From the NCBI GenBank assembly GCA_015232355.1, contig JADFZW010000001.1, forward strand, positions 186,001 through 250,000: DNA of 64,000 nt, in the 5' to 3' direction. Position numbers and translations under genes: made by a program. Source of the DNA: Oligoflexia bacterium (GTDB lineage: Bacteria; Bdellovibrionota; Bacteriovoracia; Bacteriovoracales; Bacteriovoracaceae). Shown in pieces: positions 26,418-35,252 of this stretch (within the stretch, counting starts at the first letter, position 1; the number at the start of each line of letters is the position of its first letter). A model generated the notes under the pieces. That model saw only the letters and a list, made by a program, of their open reading frames with translations. It had not been told where the DNA came from and did not search any database.

Positions 26418-28133
26418 ATGATAATAAAAACAGCTAAAAAAAAATTAATTACCTTTGTTCTTTTTTTATTAATTTTTTCTTCTTTACTTACTATTAGTGC
26501 TATTACCACCAATACGATAATGACCACTACTAGTGCAAGTGAAGATGTTCAACTTGGTAATCAAAATACTAAGGGGCCAGGACAAGAGATCAAATTTGGG
26601 CCAGAGATAACTTTTTCCAATGAGATTACAAAAGCAGCACAAGAGATGTATGGATCGATGCAGATATCTACTACTGTTACCAGAATGTATGCTGAAAATA
26701 TTTCAAACCTAATTAATGCTAAATGCAAAAAGCATCCAGACTTTAAATGTGAAATAAAAAAAAGTTTTCACCCACATGCTGAAGCAATAGCATATGATGT
26801 TATTTTTACTTATAAAAAAGATGGAAAAGATAAAGAAGAAAAATTTACAATATCAACTGATCCAAAGGTAGTGGAAATAAATAGTTCGCCATTTACTTTA
26901 GAAGAGATTGCAAATAAAAAGTTTGCCTATAAAAAAATGATGGATATTGTATATGATACTATACGAGAAGTACGATTATCTCAAAAACAAATTAGTGAAA
27001 TTATAGCTTTCACAGACAGTAATTATCTAGTATATGGGGTTAGGCCTTACAAGCTTGTGGAGGAAAAGAAAAAAACAAAGGAATTATTATTAAAAGCTCA
27101 AAAAAATCCAGAATTAACGAAACTGAATCCAGGTGGAGGTGGTGGCCATATTCATTTGGATTTTCAAAATACCTTTAAAGGTGATTATTGCAAATCACTA
27201 GATTATATCTCTGAAATGATAAACATAATGCCATATATGAATATTGGTGTTGGATGCTGTTCAATTAATGAGAGTCAGGCGAACTTAAATTTAGAAGAGA
27301 TGAAAAATATAATTGATAAATGTAATAGTGAATGCATGAAGAGTGATGTTAGTAATAGTGGCAGGAGAAAAGCTATAGTAATAAAATGTTTTAATGAAAT
27401 AAACGAAAAAATTTATAGCATCAGCGGAGTGATGGGCATGAAACCTCCTCAGAAATACCAAGGTATTAATCTTTTAAAGATAGTAGGAGGTGATGAATCT
27501 AGTGAAGATGCCTATACTGCCGGTAGAATTAGGATGTCAGATGGAACGGAAAAGAATGTGAGTGATGGTTTAGCAGATGATATTTTATTAAAAAACAATG
27601 CAACTATTGAGATGAGAGCATTTAATCATCAGAAAACGCGTGAAGAATTATTACAGCAAACAAAAATCTTGGATGCTATTGTTAGATATGTAAAAGAAAA
27701 AAAATCATCTTCAACAATAAATACTTCCTTTCTAAATTTTGATTCATTTATTAAATGCGGATATAAATCTAAACCTGTGGAGGTAGGTGACAAATCAGTT
27801 AATTACCTCTACTTTGTTCAAAAAGAACGTATACAAAGATGTGAAGAAAACGACGACGCCATTAAATGTGCGGCCAAAGCAATATTTGATTTTAGACAAA
27901 AAATTGATGAGTTTAACAAAGAAAATAATTCTAAAGAAAAGAAAATTAAATTAACAGACAATGATATGTTCAGTATCATCTGTAATAATAAAATCAAAAA
28001 TAGGATAGCAAAAGAGGTTATAAGTTTAAGAAAAGAGAGAGAAGGAGATGAGATAAAAGATTCACTTAAAAAATCGGTTAAAGTTATTTCTTTACCTATA
28101 ATGAAAAATCCTGATGAGTGTAAGGATAAATAG
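26418..28133 (+). CDS. Secreted amidoligase-like (glutamine-synthetase-fold) protein
   Basis: A signal peptide (about residues 1-40, hydrophobic 11-30) is followed by segments resembling the COOH-NH2 ligase/amidoligase branch of the glutamine synthetase fold: a strand with STDPKVVEINSSP (about 147-158), the Gly-rich GGGGGHIHLDF (240-250) and IEMRAFNH (398-405). These match the positions of the metal/ATP-binding Glu, His and Arg residues in such ligases. Six or more Cys (for example GVGCC, KCNSEC) fit an exported protein. ATP-dependent ligation would be unexpected outside the cytoplasm, so the fold may be reused for peptide binding or hydrolysis. AGGAGA precedes the ATG. Stands alone, converging with the methyltransferase. 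Confidence 0.6.
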   Translation: MIIKTAKKKLITFVLFLLIFSSLLTISAITTNTIMTTTSASEDVQLGNQNTKGPGQEIKFGPEITFSNEITKAAQEMYGSMQISTTVTRMYAENISNLINAKCKKHPDFKCEIKKSFHPHAEAIAYDVIFTYKKDGKDKEEKFTISTDPKVVEINSSPFTLEEIANKKFAYKKMMDIVYDTIREVRLSQKQISEIIAFTDSNYLVYGVRPYKLVEEKKKTKELLLKAQKNPELTKLNPGGGGGHIHLDFQNTFKGDYCKSLDYISEMINIMPYMNIGVGCCSINESQANLNLEEMKNIIDKCNSECMKSDVSNSGRRKAIVIKCFNEINEKIYSISGVMGMKPPQKYQGINLLKIVGGDESSEDAYTAGRIRMSDGTEKNVSDGLADDILLKNNATIEMRAFNHQKTREELLQQTKILDAIVRYVKEKKSSSTINTSFLNFDSFIKCGYKSKPVEVGDKSVNYLYFVQKERIQRCEENDDAIKCAAKAIFDFRQKIDEFNKENNSKEKKIKLTDNDMFSIICNNKIKNRIAKEVISLRKEREGDEIKDSLKKSVKVISLPIMKNPDECKDK

Positions 28134-28134
28134 A

Positions 28135-28950
28135 TCAAGAAAGTGACACAACTATTCCTCCTGAAAGCACTCTATTTCCCTCTAACATATTTTCCATCTT
28201 TATTAAAAGCGGATGTGGATTTTTTATAAAAGGAGGAACAATAAATATAAATTCTATTTTATTTAATTTCCAATCGGATTGATTGCGAATACAGTTTAAA
28301 AAATTTCTCACTCGAAAATTTTTCTCACCATATGTAGTAGCTTGTTTGAAAAACACATAAGGATTAAAAGGATTAGGTTCTATGGCCACCCACATACATC
28401 CTTTTTTACTCAATGAAGATGCAACACGAAGATAATGATCAAAATCAATACCTGTACCTGTACCTGTATCAGTACCTAGATGGTGTAGTACATCGTTAGT
28501 AAGTATTAAATCAAATTTTTGATTTTTTGTGGAGTTGAGAGTGAGCGACTCAAAATCACTACAAATATATTCAATTCTATGCTCATTTTTATTATTTTGT
28601 TTTAGAGCATATTCTACATAACTAGATTGTGGTTCTACTCCAGTCCATGAAATGTAATTGTTATGATCGTAATAAGAAATTTTTTTCGAAAGATCTCGCA
28701 GTAACATTCCAGTACCACAACCAATTTCTAAAACTGCAAAATCAGATTTTGATTTAGATTCTATCGATTCTGTCAATTCTGTCAATTCTGTCAATTCAGT
28801 CAATTCCTGTGATTCTGCTAATCTTTGAAGCAACAATTTTTCAATATATTTTTTTCTTCTATTATATAACCAACCCTGCCTCAAACTTTCATACTCTGCA
28901 GGTCGATTATCCCAAATAGAATTTTGTATTTTATTCTTATTAGATTTCAT
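28135..28950 (-). CDS. SAM-dependent methyltransferase, class I
   Basis: The SAM-binding motif I is VLEIGCGTGMLLRDL (about residues 70-84). An acidic loop (TGVEPQ) and the motif IV-like region LILTNDVLHHLG follow, typical of type 11/12 methyltransferases. A nine-base tandem repeat encodes Glu-Leu-Thr units just before motif I, and a Thr-Gly repeat lies in the second half. The ATG at 28950 overlaps the stop of the upstream AAA gene (ATGA); a TTG at 28971 is less likely. Substrate unknown; lipid, quinone or small-molecule acceptors are all possible. Confidence 0.85.
   Translation of the reverse strand: MKSNKNKIQNSIWDNRPAEYESLRQGWLYNRRKKYIEKLLLQRLAESQELTELTELTELTESIESKSKSDFAVLEIGCGTGMLLRDLSKKISYYDHNNYISWTGVEPQSSYVEYALKQNNKNEHRIEYICSDFESLTLNSTKNQKFDLILTNDVLHHLGTDTGTGTGIDFDHYLRVASSLSKKGCMWVAIEPNPFNPYVFFKQATTYGEKNFRVRNFLNCIRNQSDWKLNKIEFIFIVPPFIKNPHPLLIKMENMLEGNRVLSGGIVVSLS
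28767..28802. repeat. 9-bp in-frame tandem repeat (4 units)
   Basis: ATTCTGTCA repeated four times with one substitution. It encodes Glu-Leu-Thr units on the minus strand in the methyltransferase, just N-terminal of the SAM-binding motif. Confidence 0.85.
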
Positions 28951-30095
28951 GAAATAATTTTGTGAGACCAAAGTTCACTTAAAAATTTTTCCCAAGGATA
29001 AATAGTAATTTTGTTATTTAAAAGACGTTTACTTTTATCATTTGAAATCACAATATATTGCTTACATATATTTTCTTCTTTTAGGGCCAATAAACCTTTC
29101 AAATGTTTTTCCGATACTAAGTTTGTAGATTTTATTTCAATTGCAATATGTTTACCTATAATACAATCAACTCCTAGTCCGCTTTTAGTTCGCCAGTAAT
29201 ATAATTTCTCATCGATTCTTGTGTAATCTAAATATGCCTTAATTTCGTTAATAATAAAATGTTCAAAGTTGTGGCCAAACTCTATACTTCCTGAAGAAAT
29301 TTCTCCTTTCTTCGCCAAATAATTAACAACACCAATATCAAATAAATATAGTTTAGATTTGGTTGTTGCTTTTCTTGAGACCGTTTCAGTAAATGGAAGA
29401 ACTTCATAGGCCATTAATGTATCAATCAAAATCTGAACATAATTAATAATTGTTCGCGAAGGAACACCGGCATCACTACCTAATTGCTCATAATTTAATT
29501 CTTTCCCATTAGTCAGTGCAATTGTGTCCAAAAATCGCAAAAAATAATCATACTTTTTAACAAGACCTTCTTGAATAATTTCTTCACGTAAATATAAATT
29601 TGTATAATTTTTTAATTCTTCCTTGTAATCATCTGATCCATATATGTATGGCAGTCCTCCTCTATTTAGATATTGGATTAAATTAAAATCTGGAATTTCC
29701 GGGTAGACCAATGGAAATAGATGAGCTTCCCATGCTCTTCCACCTAATAAATTACTAGCGCCACGTTTTAATTTACGCGCACTACTTCCACTAAGAAGAA
29801 ATCGTAAATTTTTTTTCTTAATCAAGCGATGAACTTCATCTAAAAGTTTAGGTAATTTTTGAATTTCATCAATAATAATTATCTTTGATAATCCATTTTC
29901 TGTTGGATTTTCTTCTTCTATAAGCGATGGTCTTTGGGCCAAACGATTAAATGTTTCGTTTTCTAATAGATCATATAATTTTGTATTTGGAAACTGTTGT
30001 TCCATCAAAGTAGTTTTGCCAGTACTTCTTGGCCCAAATAAAAAGAAACTCTTTTTTTTAATCAATTTGAGCAAATCTAAATTTCTAATATACAT
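28947..30095 (-). CDS. AAA family ATPase with DUF4143 domain
   Basis: Walker A is GPRSTGKTT (about residues 21-29) and Walker B IIIIDEIQKLP (about 73-83), with sensor SGSSARKL. The AAA_14 module is followed by a DUF4143 C-terminal domain with a nuclease-like ELxxK-type end (VDCIIGKHIAIEIKSTN, about 315-331). Such solitary ATPases are common, patchily distributed accessory genes of unknown function. ATG at 30095 with AGAGGA upstream. Its stop overlaps the methyltransferase start by four bases, so the two are probably translated together. Whether they work together is unknown. Confidence 0.9.
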   Translation of the reverse strand: MYIRNLDLLKLIKKKSFFLFGPRSTGKTTLMEQQFPNTKLYDLLENETFNRLAQRPSLIEEENPTENGLSKIIIIDEIQKLPKLLDEVHRLIKKKNLRFLLSGSSARKLKRGASNLLGGRAWEAHLFPLVYPEIPDFNLIQYLNRGGLPYIYGSDDYKEELKNYTNLYLREEIIQEGLVKKYDYFLRFLDTIALTNGKELNYEQLGSDAGVPSRTIINYVQILIDTLMAYEVLPFTETVSRKATTKSKLYLFDIGVVNYLAKKGEISSGSIEFGHNFEHFIINEIKAYLDYTRIDEKLYYWRTKSGLGVDCIIGKHIAIEIKSTNLVSEKHLKGLLALKEENICKQYIVISNDKSKRLLNNKITIYPWEKFLSELWSHKIIS

Positions 30096-30226
30096 GAAAA
30101 AATCCTCTGACAGAAACCTAAAAAATTAAACAAAAAATATTTTTGATATTTAGTGTCTGGAAGGACCTTAGTATAACATAGTTATCAACAACATCGGAAA
30201 CTATTTTTCCATTTTAGCATCATTTT

Positions 30227-30243
30227 CCGAAAAATCGTTTCGG
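30227..30243. other. Short hairpin between two minus-strand genes
   Basis: CCGAAA (30227-30232) and TTTCGG (30238-30243) flank five bases, just past the stop of the AlbA_2 gene. There is no clear T-run on the minus strand, so it is a weak terminator at best. Confidence 0.3.
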
Positions 30244-30266
30244 TTATTGCCAAGATGCAATCCCTA

Positions 30267-31319
30267 TCAAAAAAACTCAAACTCCTGATGACCTGCAAAT
30301 CCCTCACAATATAAATCTGCAGTCATCTTTATTTTATTTTTGGACCCAGGTAACAACAAATCCCCCATATCTGGAAAATCAAACAACACCTCATTTACCT
30401 CTGGTAAAACAATTTCTCCCGGCAAAGCACGAAAACGAAATTTCATAAAATTATTTTTGGCATTTCCTAAAAAACACTTAATACTCCACATTCCATCAGT
30501 GGTATTTTTTATCTGCAATTGATTTATCAGTGGCCGATCTTCAATCATAATTCGAGGGTAAATATTAAGAATAATATGAGAGTGAAGTGCTGGAGCACGT
30601 CCCTTATTAGAAATTAAAATTCTATAGTGAGATGGCCGACCATATTTTATTAGATTCAAATGAAGATTGGGTTCTTTACGATAACTAAATAATGCTGAAA
30701 CCAATGAGTGAGGTGCAGGCACTGAGGATTCTCCATGACGAAAATAATAGGAGCGATTGCGTACCACTTGATGTGGAGGATTTAATCCTTGCTCTACAAA
30801 AATCAAAATCACTCCTTTATCGATAACTGTCGAAACTGTCGATTCCTCACCAAATTCATCTCTAAATTCATCTTCAGATTCTACGCGCTCTTCTTCCATT
30901 ACCACCACTTCAACGCTAAAATCTATCTTGGGCTCAACTGCACTACTCAATGCTCGCATTAGATGCTGAATATTTATTTTTTCAATCTCATAACAATTAA
31001 GCGAGAACTTACTATGGACACGAACCACTTTTCCCTCTTCTGATTCCTTATCTCCCTTATCCTCCTTAATACCTAAGGCCAGCAATCCTCCAGAGGTATT
31101 AGCAAAAGCAGAGAGATGTTTTCCTAATTCAAACTTCACTTTATCTAAAGAAATCAGTTGATCATTATTTAAAATCTTTCCCATATCCTTGGCATCAAAT
31201 TGTGTTCCTTCATCTCCTCCATGATTTAAATAATCAAGTAATTTCCAAACATCGCTTCTAGAAACTAATCTATTCTCTGTAAACGCATCTCTGAAAAAAA
31301 GTTCTTTGATCTTTGACAT
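30267..31319 (-). CDS. AlbA_2/Schlafen-type DNA-binding domain protein
   Basis: Residues about 50-190 show the AlbA_2 pattern: an acidic or basic lead (VKFELGKHLSAFANTSGGLLALGIKED), then a conserved block ending NRSYYFRHGESSVPAPHSLV. In related proteins this domain binds nucleic acid, sometimes as a transcription regulator or as part of a defence ATPase. The C-terminal 140 residues are beta-rich and unrecognised. An acidic insertion (about 155-170) is present. The usual helicase or winged-helix partner is absent. ATG at 31319 with AAGGA upstream. Role unknown, probably accessory. Confidence 0.75.
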   Translation of the reverse strand: MSKIKELFFRDAFTENRLVSRSDVWKLLDYLNHGGDEGTQFDAKDMGKILNNDQLISLDKVKFELGKHLSAFANTSGGLLALGIKEDKGDKESEEGKVVRVHSKFSLNCYEIEKINIQHLMRALSSAVEPKIDFSVEVVVMEEERVESEDEFRDEFGEESTVSTVIDKGVILIFVEQGLNPPHQVVRNRSYYFRHGESSVPAPHSLVSALFSYRKEPNLHLNLIKYGRPSHYRILISNKGRAPALHSHIILNIYPRIMIEDRPLINQLQIKNTTDGMWSIKCFLGNAKNNFMKFRFRALPGEIVLPEVNEVLFDFPDMGDLLLPGSKNKIKMTADLYCEGFAGHQEFEFF

Positions 31320-31686
31320 TTTAAATTATCCTTCATAATAGGGTGGGCCGACCGATCATCTCTACTTAATACTATTCTCATACCTGAAATTTAAGTTGGC
31401 AAGTTACTCCAGCATTAATCAAATAAACACAATTTTGCCTTTTACTCCTCTCAAAAAACATCACTGTTATTACAAATGATGAATGGGTTGCTGTTTATCA
31501 TTCACTCGACATATCAGAAGAATATTACAAAGAAGTTCTCTCAAGAATACATCATCGATTATAAGCTTTTTTTCTTCGATACGCCGTAAATAAATAGGAC
31601 TAATTAAGTCGGTCTTTTTGACAATTCGAGGCACGCGCGTATTACCATCTCTTTTTTTAGTAAAGATTTTTCATATCTTTTCCGAA
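31320..31686. other. Gene-free stretch with a possible ORF remnant
   Basis: 367 bases between divergent genes. It contains a run of 43 sense codons on the plus strand ending near 31564 (it includes TNDEWVAVYHSLDISEEYYK) without an ATG, GTG or TTG start; it reads like protein but matches nothing I recognise. Also a T-run at about 31566-31572. Otherwise nothing clear. Confidence 0.35.
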
Positions 31687-32988
31687 ATGTTGAGCATGAA
31701 ACTATTAGAACAATTCTCGGAAAAAATATCAAACATCATTAGCAAGGTAAAAGGATCGAACAGCAAAGACAAGAGCAAAGATAACACTAGTGACAGTAAT
31801 AAGAACAGTAACGATAAAACCAGTAGTAGCATAAATATCAGTGAATCTTCCATCTCCAAAAAGACAATACCAAATCAAAAAATTCCAATCGGTTCTACTG
31901 AAACTGCCAATACAGATAAACCAATTAAAATAGATGATGATGAAGAACAAAAGCAAAAGAAAAGAAAAATAATAAAAAATATTTTAATGGGGTTAGTGTT
32001 AGTTCTTGCAATCAGTATTGTACTTGAACCAGAGGAGGAAGTAAAAAATAGCAAAACTGATAAAACAAAAACTGCTGATACAGAAACATCTCAAGAAAAA
32101 AAGGGAAAATTAAGAAGAAAATTTAATCCTAAGACAATGGAAAAAAGTGAACAAGCTTCCAACACAGATGGAGTGCCTAGTGAACAAAAAAAATCAAATA
32201 CCGAAAATACACCCACTACCACTACAACTACCACTACTAATGCTAATACTGACACTTCAAATCCAGCATCTGTGGATGGATCATTATTAGGTCAAAAAAA
32301 AGAGGAAACAAAAACAACAGGTGAGACAACGGCAATTGATCCAAACAATAATAGCAACAAACCAAATACTGCTACTGAAAATGTACAAGATATTATATCT
32401 GCACCTATAGCTGGAAATGAAAATGCTCCAAAAATTAATGGACCAAAAATTGATAATGTTGATAGTTTATCTGATAATAAATCAGTTGATAAACTTAAAA
32501 ATCTTGTGAATAAAATATCTTCAGATAACAACACTATTCCTATCACTAACACATCCAGTACAAATATAAATACAAATACAAGTACAAGTAGAGTTCCATC
32601 TTCTAATGAGTCAGATAGTGAATCCTTTAGTGAGTCATTAGAATCAACTTCAAAAGATCCTGATCCTATTGCTGATTCTAATTCTAATTCTAATTCTAAT
32701 TCTAATTCTAATTCTAATTCTAATTCTAAAACAAATTCTGACCTCATTCCTGTCCCAAATTACAATGCCAGAGGCAGAGGATTGGTTTATAATTGCAAAG
32801 GAAAACACTGGGCCTGCTTAAATAAAACACACTACTTTCAATGCAAGAATAATCAAATTTGGTCAAAACAAAAAAAGACTCCTCCTGGATGTATAATATT
32901 GGAGGTATATGTGTCCGAAGAAGATTGTGTCGAAGTACAACAAATAAAAGTAAATGAAAATAATACCTCTAACCTTTGTGATGTTTAA
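31687..32988 (+). CDS. Single-pass membrane protein with long disordered linker and Cys-rich C-terminal domain
   Basis: Not recognised. About 85 charged, Ser/Asn/Lys-rich residues come first, then one membrane helix (NILMGLVLVLAISIVL, about residues 98-114). A roughly 250-residue Thr/Ser/Asn/Lys low-complexity linker follows, including nine Asn-Ser codon pairs. It ends in a compact domain with six Cys (RGLVYNCKGKHWACLNKTHY, FQC, PPGC, EDC, LCDV). The topology is probably N-in, C-out, with the Cys domain tethered in the periplasm. The frame opens at a TTG (31618), but ATG 31687 or 31696 is more plausible. It runs directly into the PP2C-like gene. Confidence 0.65.
   Translation: MLSMKLLEQFSEKISNIISKVKGSNSKDKSKDNTSDSNKNSNDKTSSSINISESSISKKTIPNQKIPIGSTETANTDKPIKIDDDEEQKQKKRKIIKNILMGLVLVLAISIVLEPEEEVKNSKTDKTKTADTETSQEKKGKLRRKFNPKTMEKSEQASNTDGVPSEQKKSNTENTPTTTTTTTTNANTDTSNPASVDGSLLGQKKEETKTTGETTAIDPNNNSNKPNTATENVQDIISAPIAGNENAPKINGPKIDNVDSLSDNKSVDKLKNLVNKISSDNNTIPITNTSSTNINTNTSTSRVPSSNESDSESFSESLESTSKDPDPIADSNSNSNSNSNSNSNSNSKTNSDLIPVPNYNARGRGLVYNCKGKHWACLNKTHYFQCKNNQIWSKQKKTPPGCIILEVYVSEEDCVEVQQIKVNENNTSNLCDV
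32675..32728. repeat. 6-bp perfect tandem repeat, 9 units
   Basis: Nine uninterrupted ATTCTA hexamers encode (Asn-Ser)n in the linker of the membrane protein. Perfect identity suggests recent expansion and probable length variation between strains. Confidence 0.95.
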
Positions 32989-32989
32989 T

Positions 32990-33934
32990 ATGAAAAAAAA
33001 TATAAAAAAAACAACAACTATCAAAAAGAGCAAGATTAATAAAAAAAAGCAATCACCTAAAACTAACATCGATGAATTAGTACTTTTAAAAAATAATCTT
33101 GATGATTTGGTTGATAATATGCAAATAGAATTGGAACGAGTTAAGGGATTACACTCCAAGTATGTTCCAAGAAGATATAAAGATTTTAAAGGCATGCAAA
33201 TTATCAGTCGATATAATGCCGGCGATCAGAGTGGTGGTGAATTCTTTGATATAATCAGTGACAACAATATACTTTTTTTGATTATGTCACATTCTACATC
33301 TTATCTATCATCAAATTGCGTTATCAGTCTAATTTCTAAAATCAATGAATATAAAAACAGTGGCCCAGAAGATTTTATAAAAACTTTAAATACAAATTTA
33401 ATTAAAAATATTGAAGAGAGTTTTAAACCAAAATATAAGGGTGGAAAATTTATTCATCCAAATTTAAATATAAAACACTCAATCGAAATTTTAGCAGCAG
33501 AAATTGATTTAAAAGCACTTACCGTAGAAGGCATTAATCTGGGAACAACTCTTTTCTCCTCCCAATACACTAATTTCAACACAAGTGATACTACTGACAC
33601 ATCAACCACCTCCGCAGCACCAACAATCCCCCAAGACTCTGAGCGGATTGATCAATTTTTTAATCATTACTCTTTTAAATACAAGCTTCAGAGAGGTGAA
33701 AAACTTGTTATTTTATCTCCTGGATTTCGTAAAAATATTAAAGATATTCTTGACAATATAGATATAAATAACTTTATTAAACTACATCAAGAAAAAAAAT
33801 TACCTGATCTTATTGATGAATTATTCTTTCAGTTGAAAAAAAGTAATGACTATAACATGTCCAACAATTATCCTATATATGACTCGTCTTCTATCATTAT
33901 TGAGGTGAATGAAAATGTTATTACAGAAGCATAA
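32990..33934 (+). CDS. Degenerate PP2C/SpoIIE-type phosphatase-like protein
   Basis: After a Lys-rich N-terminus and a short coiled segment, the protein follows the PP2C/RsbU pattern: ISRYNAGDQSGGEFFDII corresponds to the usual GGDxxD region, then ILFLIMSHSTSYLSS to the DVxGHG region. The metal-binding Asp residues are replaced (GGE for GGD, MSHST for DVSGHG), so catalysis is doubtful. LQRGEKLVILSPGFRKN matches the late 'DGD.L.LyTDG' block, again degenerate. Start taken as ATG 32990, just after the previous stop; ATG 32954 is also in frame. Possibly a pseudophosphatase that binds a partner. Confidence 0.6.
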   Translation: MKKNIKKTTTIKKSKINKKKQSPKTNIDELVLLKNNLDDLVDNMQIELERVKGLHSKYVPRRYKDFKGMQIISRYNAGDQSGGEFFDIISDNNILFLIMSHSTSYLSSNCVISLISKINEYKNSGPEDFIKTLNTNLIKNIEESFKPKYKGGKFIHPNLNIKHSIEILAAEIDLKALTVEGINLGTTLFSSQYTNFNTSDTTDTSTTSAAPTIPQDSERIDQFFNHYSFKYKLQRGEKLVILSPGFRKNIKDILDNIDINNFIKLHQEKKLPDLIDELFFQLKKSNDYNMSNNYPIYDSSSIIIEVNENVITEA

Positions 33935-34796
33935 AATTTACATACGAATTTCCGCTAATCTTTTTATTACATTTGCCATGATCACCATCATGGCGTCAGT
34001 TGTAGCGTCCGCATCTAACACAACAGGAAGCACATCAAACACATCAATTACTCCTGAAATAAACCTCTTTACAGTAAAAGATTGCTTGCTTAGCGATTTT
34101 AACATCAAGGTCATGCATGACACCTTCGCCTTCGGACTCTTCCAAAATATAATCTCCGTTGAAAAAAAACACTGTATCTTAAAAATTACTCATGAAAAAT
34201 ATAAGTTCATGAAAACTGATTGGATTATTGATGTGTGCAGAGGACCAGTACATATTAAGAAAAATATGAATGGACTTAAGGTCATAAAAAAAGATTCATA
34301 CTGCTACGTAAACGACCAAGAGGATAATTCAAAAAATAATCATGACAAAAATTTAACCGATTATTGCTTTGAATATTTAAAAATTCGTTCGATCATACAA
34401 GATGATGGTCTTATATTTGCAAACGGTGATCGAGAAGATATCTCATCAGAACACGGAAAACTCTATTGCTCATTTCTGTTAGTAAAAAAATACTTACAAG
34501 ATGCTTTTATTTTCAGCTTACATAACAAATATGAAAATAATCTTAATCTTTTACTTGAAAGCAATTCAAATCCTACTCCTACTCCGGCTCCGGCCCCTGT
34601 TTCTACTCCGGCCCCTGCTGCCGCCCCTATTATCTCTCCATCTCCAGCATCTCCAACGGCAACTATTACTCCTATTGCTGCCTCGGCAGCAACAGCGGTA
34701 ACAGACGATAAAGAAAAAGAAAAAGATAATACGAAAAATAATAACGAAGCAAAAGAAAATAAAAAAGAAAAAAGTATTTGGGATCTATTTTTTTAG
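33909..34796 (+). CDS. Secreted protein with Pro/Ala-rich tail, unknown function
   Basis: Not recognised. A signal peptide (about residues 10-37) is followed by a 170-residue domain with at least six Cys (KDCLLSDF, KHCILKI, VCRGPVH, YCYVND, DYCFEY, LYCSFLL), probably disulphide bonded. The last 100 residues are a Pro/Ala/Thr repeat and a Lys/Glu/Asn tail ending IWDLFF. A GAGGTG ribosome-binding site precedes ATG 33909, which lies inside the upstream gene, so the three genes 31687-34796 form one operon. It ends overlapping the convergent AlkD fragment by 12 bases. Confidence 0.6.
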   Translation: MKMLLQKHKIYIRISANLFITFAMITIMASVVASASNTTGSTSNTSITPEINLFTVKDCLLSDFNIKVMHDTFAFGLFQNIISVEKKHCILKITHEKYKFMKTDWIIDVCRGPVHIKKNMNGLKVIKKDSYCYVNDQEDNSKNNHDKNLTDYCFEYLKIRSIIQDDGLIFANGDREDISSEHGKLYCSFLLVKKYLQDAFIFSLHNKYENNLNLLLESNSNPTPTPAPAPVSTPAPAAAPIISPSPASPTATITPIAASAATAVTDDKEKEKDNTKNNNEAKENKKEKSIWDLFF

Positions 34797-35252
34797 AAAT
34801 GCTTTTCTCTTAATCTCAGGAAATCTTTCAATCGCATATCTAAGAGTAGTACGCTTCATACGATAATAATTCCTTCTAATATATTCTTCTGCTAATCGAT
34901 TATTCCTTTTATAAACCTCTCTAATCATCCATCCACATGCTTTTTGAAGTAAGTCTTGTTCATCATCTAACAACATATCACATATTTTAAAAGTTAATTC
35001 AAAAGAGTCATTTCTAATCATATAGTGAGTCGCGATCACAGCAATTCTTCTATCCCAGAGAAGCTTTGATTTGGCCAAACGATACAGTAAAGTAAAATGT
35101 TTTGATTCGTATTCATATTCGTATTCATATTCGTATTCATATTCAAAAATATATCCTCCAACAATGACCCCTGCACTCACATCCACTAAATCCCAATTAT
35201 TAATTCGAGAAGAGTTTTTAGTTAACAATCTTTTTAATCTCTTCCTCAACAC
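34785..35252 (-). pseudogene. DNA alkylation repair protein (AlkD family), N-terminally truncated
   Basis: From about residue 15 on, the sequence matches the C-terminal half of AlkD-type HEAT-repeat glycosylases: NNWDLVDVSAGVIVGGY, LLWDRRIAVIATHYMIR, LLQKACGWMIREVYKR, MKRTTLRYAIERF. The roughly 90-100 residues that normally come before are missing; the upstream DNA is the 3' end of hemH. A six-base repeat inserts Glu-Tyr pairs in the loop after helix 1. Since the DNA-binding concave surface needs the N-terminal repeats, this is probably a remnant. The open frame is intact, so a small product is possible. Confidence 0.75.
35105..35144. repeat. 6-bp tandem repeat inside AlkD remnant
   Basis: Alternating ATTCAT/ATTCGT hexamers, nearly seven units, encoding Glu-Tyr pairs on the minus strand. 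Confidence 0.9.

Noticed and set aside
31437..31566. Plus-strand reading stretch in the gap between the AlbA_2 and membrane-protein genes
   Set aside because: Only 43 codons with no usable start codon or ribosome-binding site; kept as a possible remnant but not called a gene.
32292..32747. Minus-strand ORF with long Glu-Leu repeat
   Set aside because: It is the antisense reading of the Asn-Ser repeat in the plus-strand membrane protein.
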